This document shows, piece after piece, positions 1-4,443 of a DNA stretch of 5,605 bases. The position numbers and the translations under genes were made by a program. The notes below the pieces were generated by a model. That model was given only the letters and a program-made list of their open reading frames with translations. It did not search any database and was not told where the DNA came from. Origin of the DNA: an uncultured Treponema sp. (GTDB lineage: Bacteria > Spirochaetota > Spirochaetia > Treponematales > Treponemataceae); the NCBI GenBank assembly GCA_946538795.1, contig CAMNGY010000129.1:1-5605 (forward strand). The letters are read 5' to 3'. The first letter of the stretch is position 1. The number at the start of each line of letters is the position of its first letter.

Positions 1-1
1 G

Positions 2-481
2 CGTGCGTGGCTGGACGACGAGACCGTGGGGGCGTTTAAAAGCGATTTCCGCGACGTGGTGGAGTTCCTTCGCTGCGAGCGGACGCACAGCCGCTACACG
101 GGGACCGAGAGGCAGCTGAGGCACATACAGGAGGGGCTGGCCCTTATGAAGCTCCTGACGGCTGACAATACGTTTGACGTCATAGAGCCGGAGATTATAA
201 AGAAAAACATGCAGGCAGGAGGAACAGCGAATATGAGCTACGTGATACAGATGATCCGCCGTGAAGGATTTGTGGACGGTAAGAAGCAGGGGTTCGCGGA
301 TGGCGAGAAGCAGGGGTTCGCGGACGGCGAGAAGCAGGGATTCGCGGACGGACGTGATACGGTCTATGCCTTGCTGGCTGACCTTCAGGCTAAGGGACAG
401 ACGGAGGAGCTGGCCCGTGTCCTGAGCGACAAGAGTTATATGGAACAGCTGCTGGAATCCCGCCGGGTTGCGTCCCGGTAA
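2..481 (+). CDS. C-terminal part of a probable Rpn/PD-(D/E)XK nuclease-transposase family protein (5' end outside window)
   Basis: The reading frame is open to the left edge; in-frame residues RAWLDDETV precede the first possible internal start (GTG at 26), so I treat it as a fragment of a longer gene. About 159 codons are visible. The end has the layout common in Rpn-type recombination-promoting nuclease/putative transposase proteins: a helical segment, the stretch MSYVIQMIRREGF, then short charged Gly-rich repeats (GFxDGxKQ, three full and one partial), then a helical tail (YALLADLQAKGQTEELARVL). The catalytic nuclease core would lie upstream and is not visible, so activity cannot be judged. 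Family knowledge: Rpn proteins are DNA endonucleases linked to RecA-independent recombination and are often multicopy. The assignment rests on the tail architecture only. An unrelated protein with a repeat linker is possible. Confidence 0.5.
   Translation, partial: RAWLDDETVGAFKSDFRDVVEFLRCERTHSRYTGTERQLRHIQEGLALMKLLTADNTFDVIEPEIIKKNMQAGGTANMSYVIQMIRREGFVDGKKQGFADGEKQGFADGEKQGFADGRDTVYALLADLQAKGQTEELARVLSDKSYMEQLLESRRVASR
266..352 (+). repeat. 24-bp in-frame tandem repeat encoding GFxDGxKQ
   Basis: Units start at 266, 290 and 314, with a partial unit at 338-352. Each full unit encodes the octapeptide GFVDGKKQ or GFADGEKQ. Units two and three differ at one base inside the repeat (gat/gac), while the first is more diverged. 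The period keeps the frame, so copy number can change without breaking the gene. Confidence 0.9.
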
Positions 482-632
482 AGGCTGGCGTGCTTTTCCT
501 GTTTTCCCGGAGGTTCTATAGCGGCCGGGTGCGGGAACTCACGGTGGCAGACATATCCGCGACCCGTGCGTAGCACGAGGTCGTAACGTTCGCATAAGAG
601 AACGTGTGGAGCATGCATGACAAGGCTGTGGC
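482..632. other. Intergenic gap between convergent genes, with two hairpins
   Basis: No convincing gene lies here. The gap separates the 3' ends of the Rpn-like gene (+) and the XRE gene (-). A strong bulged hairpin lies at 560-583: arms CGACC+CGTGC and GCACG+GGTCG, a 3-base GTA loop and one bulged A at 578. A second, smaller inverted repeat follows: ACGTTC at 586-591 and GAACGT at 600-605, with an 8-base loop. Neither is followed by a T-run on either strand, so they are not classic intrinsic terminators. They could still act as a bidirectional transcription barrier, or be a remnant of a dispersed repeat. Confidence 0.55.
560..583. repeat. 10-bp-stem hairpin with one bulge
   Basis: CGACC (560-564) pairs with GGTCG (579-583), and CGTGC (565-569) pairs with GCACG (573-577). 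The loop is GTA (570-572) and A578 is unpaired. The stem is GC-rich and would be stable in RNA from either strand. There is no adjacent U-tract, so its role as terminator, REP-like element or mobile-element remnant is undecided. Confidence 0.7.
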
Positions 633-950
633 CTACTGGCGCAGGTTGTCCGGTACGAAGTTTTTCCTGATTTTTGTGTAGAACTCCATCAGCAGTGTAT
701 GCTCGGCTTCTGACTGTTCCTTTGAACGGTCGTTGGCCGCGTCATCGTGCAGCAGGCGTGCTGGGTGGATTCCCAGCACATTTGCCATGGTCACCAGAAG
801 GTCAAACGAGGGCTTGCCAATGCCGCATTCGATGTTCCCTATCGTTCCCGTTGAAACGTTGCACAGCTCCGCGAGCCTTTCCTGCGACAGCCCGCGCTTC
901 TTCCTGTATTTCTTGAGGTTGTCTATAAATTCCTGCTGGTAACGTTCCAT
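633..950 (-). CDS. XRE-family helix-turn-helix transcriptional regulator
   Basis: A 105-residue protein. Residues about 8-64 form a canonical Cro/C1-type HTH: YRKKRGLSQERLAEL (helices 1-2), then NVSTGTIGNIECG (turn and recognition helix about 33-41), then KPSFDLLVTMANVLGI (helices 4-5). The C-terminal 40 residues (HDDAANDRSKEQ onward) are charged and helical, with no sensory or protease domain visible, so it is a minimal DNA-binding regulator, probably a dimer. ATG at 950 is the only start that keeps the whole domain; its ribosome site is weak (AGG too close), so expression may be low. It is divergent from the membrane protein/nuclease pair, and the 150-bp region between them holds a symmetric operator-like site. 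The natural inference is that it represses that pair and perhaps itself, as divergent XRE proteins often do. Confidence 0.93.
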   Translation of the reverse strand: MERYQQEFIDNLKKYRKKRGLSQERLAELCNVSTGTIGNIECGIGKPSFDLLVTMANVLGIHPARLLHDDAANDRSKEQSEAEHTLLMEFYTKIRKNFVPDNLRQ

Positions 951-982
951 GGCCTATCAGTATAAGATGAAGATTTCTTACT

Positions 983-991
983 TGCTATAAT
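983..991 (+). promoter_or_regulatory. Extended -10 promoter for the membrane protein/nuclease operon
   Basis: TGC followed by a perfect TATAAT hexamer (986-991) matches a sigma-70/sigma-A extended -10 element. No good -35 is present 16-18 bases upstream, as expected for extended -10 promoters. Transcription would begin near 998, giving a leader of about 100 bases before the ATG at 1101. Confidence 0.65.
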
Positions 992-1009
992 GGTGGAATG
1001 GTGTTATAG
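985..1009. promoter_or_regulatory. Putative operator: CTATAA-N13-TTATAG inverted repeat with AATGGTG direct repeats
   Basis: CTATAA (985-990) and TTATAG (1004-1009) are perfect inverted arms around 13 bases. Inside are two AATGGTG heptamers (989-995 and 997-1003) spaced 8 bases apart, and a third partial copy AATGGT lies at 1020-1025. The site covers the -10 box and the predicted start of the plus-strand promoter, so a bound XRE dimer would block transcription. The binding protein is inferred from divergent placement, not shown. Confidence 0.5.
1003..1008 (-). promoter_or_regulatory. Possible -10 box for the XRE regulator gene
   Basis: Read on the minus strand this is TATAAC, a one-mismatch -10 hexamer about 53 bases before the regulator's ATG. 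No convincing -35 is seen. It overlaps the same inverted repeat, which would fit autoregulation. This is a weak call. Confidence 0.25.
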
Positions 1010-1082
1010 TACCAGTTAAAATGGTAGTTGTGCTTTCGCTGGTTGTTCTACCCACTACGAAAGATTGTGGAAAATTCGGTTC

Positions 1083-1090
1083 AAAAGGAG
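1083..1090 (+). promoter_or_regulatory. Strong ribosome binding site fixing the start at 1101
   Basis: AAAAGGAG ends 10 bases before ATG 1101. An in-frame TTG at 1065 would add 12 residues (WKIRFKRSSLI) but would place the ribosome site inside the gene, so 1101 is the better start. Confidence 0.85.
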
Positions 1091-1100
1091 CTCTCTTATT

Positions 1101-2645
1101 ATGGCAGAAACATTGGATTCTGAAAATGGGCAGGAATCTAAGAAAAAAAGCAACGGAAAGTCACATGCAGGATTGATTGCTTTTCTGATATTAATCAGCA
1201 TCATCAATATTGGAGTTGGAATACTCAATTCTTCAACGATTGCCGATATGTCCAAAAGCATCGCTGGTATGCAGGAATCAATTGGTTCTACTACACAAAA
1301 ATTCAATGAGCTGTCACAGAACATAAACAACAACATCGAAAGCCAGACGGCGCTCCTGCATAGAACGATAGGAGACGTGCTGCCTGTTGTCGTCCCCGAA
1401 AAGAGTCGTGCGGAATTTGATGCCGTGAAGCAGGCGGTTGCCGAACTCAAGGGCGATATGAGCGACGAGAATCTTTCTGCCGCCGTTGACTTGTATACGG
1501 ATTTCATACAGACGACTGCCCCATGGATACAGCAGGAGCTTACTTCAGAGATTATGGAGGCAAAAGCCACCATAGATTACTGTTCCATACTGAACACCTA
1601 CAAGAATGACAAGGATGTCGAAACTGTGGTGGATTCCTTGCAGACCTTCATCCTGTCGAACACCGCCTACAGCGGGTTGAACGATGTCGTGGCCCAATAT
1701 GATGACATCGTGGAAGAGCAGAATAAGCTCTACGACAAGGCCATTTCGGACATAACGGCACAGGCAAAGGCGATTTTGGAAAAGAAAACGGCTTCCTATG
1801 CGGAATTGCAGAACTTGCTGAAGGACATGGAGCCGTATCAGGATGATGATGCGGTTGCCGAATATATCCCGATGCTCTATACGTGCATGACGGAAGCTGC
1901 GACTCTGGAAGAAACTATGAACGAAGCTGACAGTCTGTACCGGCAGATACAAGATGGGGACAAGAGCCTTGCAGAGGAGATGTACGCCGTTTATGCCAAC
2001 CAGCTGGCACAACACCTGTACGATGCAAATAGTATCTCGATGCTGGACAATTCCGCCCTCATGAAAAAGCTCAACGAATGTATGTCCGGTCTTGCTTCCT
2101 ATGAGGAGCAGATTCAGAAGAATACGCAGCATAACCTTGCAAAGCAGATAAAGGATTCAGTGTCCTCGTGCAGGAGAGAGCTGGAGAAGATGCCGTTTGA
2201 CTCAATGGCAAGCACGACACTGCAAATCATTGCGAACCAGCTCGCCTCGCTCAAGTTTTCCGCCGGAAACATAGATGAGAGCGAAAGGACTGCCGTGCTT
2301 TCCGACATTGACAGTTGTGTCGCCCTGCTTAAAAGCAAGGAACAAAACTTGGGAACATCGAATGCTGAATATGATGAAAAGATAAAGAAATACAATGAAG
2401 CTGCGCTGAACAAAATTGAATCTGCGAACAAAGAGTTCCAAAACCTCAGCGGGAACAAGACTCAAAAAGCAGAATGGCGCAAGGAGCTTCTTGTTAATCT
2501 TGAGAAAATCCAGACAACCTACCTGTATGCGCCCGTATCCATGGTATACCAGCAGGTGTACAGCGAGATATGGAACGAGCTGAACAAGGACGAGCAGCTG
2601 GAGGTTTCAAAAAGGGCAATTGATATTTCCAGGGACCAGCTTTGA
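1101..2645 (+). CDS. Single-pass membrane protein with long helical (coiled-coil-like) extracytoplasmic domain, unknown function
   Basis: A 514-residue protein I do not recognise as a named family. Residues 1-22 are polar and basic just before the membrane (KKKSNGK). Residues about 23-43 (GLIAFLILISIINIGVGIL) are a clear transmembrane helix or signal anchor. By the positive-inside rule the N-terminus is cytoplasmic and residues 44-514 lie outside the membrane. That part is acidic and almost entirely helical. A Gln/Asn/Ser-rich stalk (about 45-90, with NNNIESQ) is followed by long amphipathic segments such as ILEKKTASYAELQNLLKDME and NAEYDEKIKKYNEAALNKIE. No enzyme motif is seen. Its stop codon overlaps the start of the nuclease gene (TGATG), so the two are translationally coupled and probably work in one complex: an anchor, scaffold, chaperone or inhibitor for the exported nuclease. 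Expression likely depends on the extended -10 promoter at 983-991. The first ~250 bases are more AT-rich than the rest. Confidence 0.85.
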   Translation: MAETLDSENGQESKKKSNGKSHAGLIAFLILISIINIGVGILNSSTIADMSKSIAGMQESIGSTTQKFNELSQNINNNIESQTALLHRTIGDVLPVVVPEKSRAEFDAVKQAVAELKGDMSDENLSAAVDLYTDFIQTTAPWIQQELTSEIMEAKATIDYCSILNTYKNDKDVETVVDSLQTFILSNTAYSGLNDVVAQYDDIVEEQNKLYDKAISDITAQAKAILEKKTASYAELQNLLKDMEPYQDDDAVAEYIPMLYTCMTEAATLEETMNEADSLYRQIQDGDKSLAEEMYAVYANQLAQHLYDANSISMLDNSALMKKLNECMSGLASYEEQIQKNTQHNLAKQIKDSVSSCRRELEKMPFDSMASTTLQIIANQLASLKFSAGNIDESERTAVLSDIDSCVALLKSKEQNLGTSNAEYDEKIKKYNEAALNKIESANKEFQNLSGNKTQKAEWRKELLVNLEKIQTTYLYAPVSMVYQQVYSEIWNELNKDEQLEVSKRAIDISRDQL

Positions 2646-2647
2646 TG
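2643..2647 (+). promoter_or_regulatory. TGATG stop/start overlap (translational coupling)
   Basis: TGA (2643-2645) ends the membrane protein and ATG (2645-2647) begins the nuclease-like protein, sharing one A. Only a weak AGGGA (2631-2635) lies upstream, so the second gene is probably translated by ribosomes terminating on the first. This points to fixed stoichiometry and a shared role. Confidence 0.85.
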
Positions 2648-4318
2648 AAAACGCTTAAGAACTTAATTTCAGTAGTAGGACTCATTACTCTGTGCCTTGC
2701 GGCTCATTGCCAGCCTGTAAAAAAGATTGAGGCCATACGCTTCCATACTCCCGCTGTGCAGCTGTCTCTTGTGCAGGCTCAATACCTTTCTTGGCAGGAT
2801 TGGCACGCTTTGAAAGCTGCAAAATATAGGAAGGATTCAAACCTGCTGGAAGCAACAAAGGCAGGGCAGAGAACTCGTGGGCTTGCGTTTGAAGCGGTCG
2901 CCCGCGACATATACAAGGAATTTTCTGGAGGTAAATCTCTCGAATGGGTCGATGCCACTTATAAGAACGGGAATAACGGTATAGACGGGCTTGCCCTCAA
3001 GTACAACAAGCGGGGCATTGTAACAGATGTCCATGTGATCGAGGTAAAATCGGGGAATGCCCACCTTGGCCAGACCAATTATGGAATGCAGCTTTCAAAA
3101 AAATGGATTTTGCACAGCCTGGATCAATCTATTGCACAGAAGGCCAAAAAAGCTACTCAATTACGAAATAAGATGGACACTCTAGGGAAGATGGATACTC
3201 TAGGGAAGATGTTAAAAACAAGTAAGCGGACTGCTACAATACTTGAAAAACTACATAAGCGGGTAAATACAATACTTGAAAAAATTCGTAAGCAATATGA
3301 AGAGCAGGCTAAAGCGCTTGATAAAAATATAAAAGACCTTAAGAAGGCAAAGCGTTTCGTGGAAAGTGGGCGATACAAGCGCTATGTGGTCAGAGTCAGT
3401 TATAAAGATGGTCGTCTTGTGATAACGCAACGAAAAGCCTCTGAAGATGCTGACGGTAAAATTAAGCTCGGCTATGCGAAAAAGATTGTAGACTTTTCAT
3501 ATCTAGAAAAGGATATAGCGACCCTGAAGCTGGGACAGTTGAAGTGGCGAAATGCAATGCTTAAAAAGTTGGAGGCGTATTTGAAGGAAAGCGGTTCGTT
3601 CACAAAAAAGGAAGTGGAAAACTTCATGAAGCTCCTTACAACAGAGGGCAATTCTAAAGCTGTTGAGGAGGCGATTGTCACTAGGATTAATACCCTGAAA
3701 ATAATGACGACAGTCATAGGGGCGGGCTTTATCCTTTGGTCTGCGGGGAGTGAAATCAAGGCTATATATGACTACGTTCACGGTAAAATGACAAAAGCGG
3801 ACTTCGTGTTCGATACAATCACGAACGGGCTTGGTGTTGCCACAGGCACATTTGGAATCGTTGCTACCTGGGCTGAGTTGGGGGCGACAGCAGGCAGTGT
3901 CATGCAAATTTCAAATGTTTTCATGGTGGCTGGCCTCACGGCAATTGACGTGATAAGGAATATATATAACATATCTCATGGAAACATCCGTACATCAGAA
4001 GGTGTCATAAACATCGTTGCGGGTGTAGCGGGTACGGCGGCGGCAATTCTTGGTGCAAAAGCAGGGGCATGGCTTGGACTGCAAGCTGGATCTGCAATAG
4101 GAACTGCAATAGGTGGACCGGTAGGCATGGGAGCTGGCGGTGCAATTGGTGGCGCAATCGGCGGTGTGGCCGGAAGTATAGGAGGATACCTTTTGGCAAG
4201 TAAGGGTGTCAGCTATATCGGACATCTTGCACTTGCAAAATATAAGTCTTACAAGGAGCCTGCCCGTTTCCACGATTACTGCGGTGCCATCCGCCAGCAT
4301 TATGCTCTTGCAAGCTGA
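2645..4318 (+). CDS. Exported PD-(D/E)XK nuclease-like protein with coiled-coil insertion and glycine-zipper membrane tail (toxin-like)
   Basis: A 557-residue protein. Residues 1-22 look like a signal peptide (MKTLKN, hydrophobic LISVVGLITLCLAA), with possible cleavage after AHC22; a lipoprotein box is poor because His precedes the Cys. Residues 78-160 carry a restriction-endonuclease-fold signature: GLAFE83 in the first helix, NNGID114GLAL, VHVIE133VKSG with K135, then QTNYGMQLSKKW. This order matches REase-fold toxin domains of polymorphic toxins, with D114, E133 and K135 as the expected metal-binding/catalytic triad. Residues about 163-240 are a Lys/Glu/Leu-rich coiled coil with short internal duplications. 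Residues 244-263 (YKRYVVRVSYKDGRLVITQR) are a beta hairpin that may complete the nuclease fold. Residues 352-372 and 393-437 are hydrophobic helices. Residues 453-517 are a glycine zipper (GTAIGG, GAGGAIGGAIGGVAG) able to pack in or cross membranes. A short polar tail ends in ALAS. Inference: a nuclease delivered to or across a membrane. The target (DNA or RNA) and whether it acts on rivals, phage DNA or incoming DNA are unknown. Confidence 0.75.
   Translation: MKTLKNLISVVGLITLCLAAHCQPVKKIEAIRFHTPAVQLSLVQAQYLSWQDWHALKAAKYRKDSNLLEATKAGQRTRGLAFEAVARDIYKEFSGGKSLEWVDATYKNGNNGIDGLALKYNKRGIVTDVHVIEVKSGNAHLGQTNYGMQLSKKWILHSLDQSIAQKAKKATQLRNKMDTLGKMDTLGKMLKTSKRTATILEKLHKRVNTILEKIRKQYEEQAKALDKNIKDLKKAKRFVESGRYKRYVVRVSYKDGRLVITQRKASEDADGKIKLGYAKKIVDFSYLEKDIATLKLGQLKWRNAMLKKLEAYLKESGSFTKKEVENFMKLLTTEGNSKAVEEAIVTRINTLKIMTTVIGAGFILWSAGSEIKAIYDYVHGKMTKADFVFDTITNGLGVATGTFGIVATWAELGATAGSVMQISNVFMVAGLTAIDVIRNIYNISHGNIRTSEGVINIVAGVAGTAAAILGAKAGAWLGLQAGSAIGTAIGGPVGMGAGGAIGGAIGGVAGSIGGYLLASKGVSYIGHLALAKYKSYKEPARFHDYCGAIRQHYALAS
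3173..3208 (+). repeat. 18-bp tandem duplication encoding MDTLGK twice
   Basis: Two adjacent units (3173-3190 and 3191-3208) differ at a single base (gac/gat) and encode MDTLGK-MDTLGK within the coiled-coil insertion of the nuclease-like gene. The near identity indicates a recent in-frame duplication. Confidence 0.85.
3235..3283 (+). repeat. 33-bp-spaced direct repeat encoding TILEK motifs
   Basis: A 16-base string (starting TACAATACTTG) occurs at 3235-3250 and again at 3268-3283, exactly 33 bases (11 residues) apart. The protein reads ATILEKLHKRV then NTILEKIRKQY. An 11-residue period is a hendecad, which fits a coiled coil that grew by duplication. Confidence 0.8.
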
Positions 4319-4413
4319 CTTCCCTGGCAACCAGCGGGGGCTCGTGTGGAGCTTCCGTTGCCCTTGCCGGGCGGGGCATAAATCGATATATTTATCTGGC
4401 ATTTGTTTTTGTG

Positions 4414-4422
4414 TGCTATAAG
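4414..4422 (+). promoter_or_regulatory. Possible extended -10 promoter for the Sel1-repeat gene
   Basis: TGC followed by TATAAG (4417-4422) is an extended -10 with one mismatch, and shares TGCTATAA with the promoter at 983-991. The predicted start near 4429 would leave only about 15 bases of leader and start almost on the ribosome site, which weakens the call. Confidence 0.35.
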
Positions 4423-4430
4423 AAGCTGTA

Positions 4431-4434
4431 GGAG
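4431..4434 (+). promoter_or_regulatory. Ribosome binding site of the Sel1-repeat gene
   Basis: GGAG lies 9 bases before ATG 4444, and no other in-frame start has comparable support. It fixes the N-terminus just before the zinc-ribbon cysteines. Confidence 0.8.
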
Positions 4435-4443
4435 AATCTGGCT

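Larger units (their letters stand above)
4319..4443. other. Intergenic region between nuclease-like and Sel1 genes
   Basis: No gene is seen here. Small inverted repeats occur: CTGG-CAA-CCAG (4324-4334), GCCC-N5-GGGC (4360-4372) and ATAAAT-N6-ATTTAT (4378-4395). None is a convincing intrinsic terminator; the only T-rich run (4403-4410) follows the weak AT stem by several bases. Read-through from the upstream pair into the Sel1 gene is therefore possible. Confidence 0.5.

Noticed and set aside
266..352. CRISPR-like array
   Set aside because: The repeats are contiguous, without spacers, in frame, and encode a protein repeat.
1065..1100. TTG at 1065 as start of the membrane protein
   Set aside because: It would place the strong AAAAGGAG site inside the gene, and no ribosome site precedes the TTG.
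1545..2132. Minus-strand open frame inside the membrane protein gene
   Set aside because: It lies wholly inside a well-supported gene with its own ribosome site and gives no recognisable domain.
2699..2712. Lipoprotein signal at C22 of the nuclease-like protein
   Set aside because: The residues before the cysteine are A-A-H; a histidine at -1 does not fit the lipobox, so ordinary signal-peptidase cleavage is more likely.
4324..4410. Intrinsic terminator after the nuclease-like gene
   Set aside because: The stems are only 4-6 bp and the T-rich stretch is not directly after a GC-rich stem.
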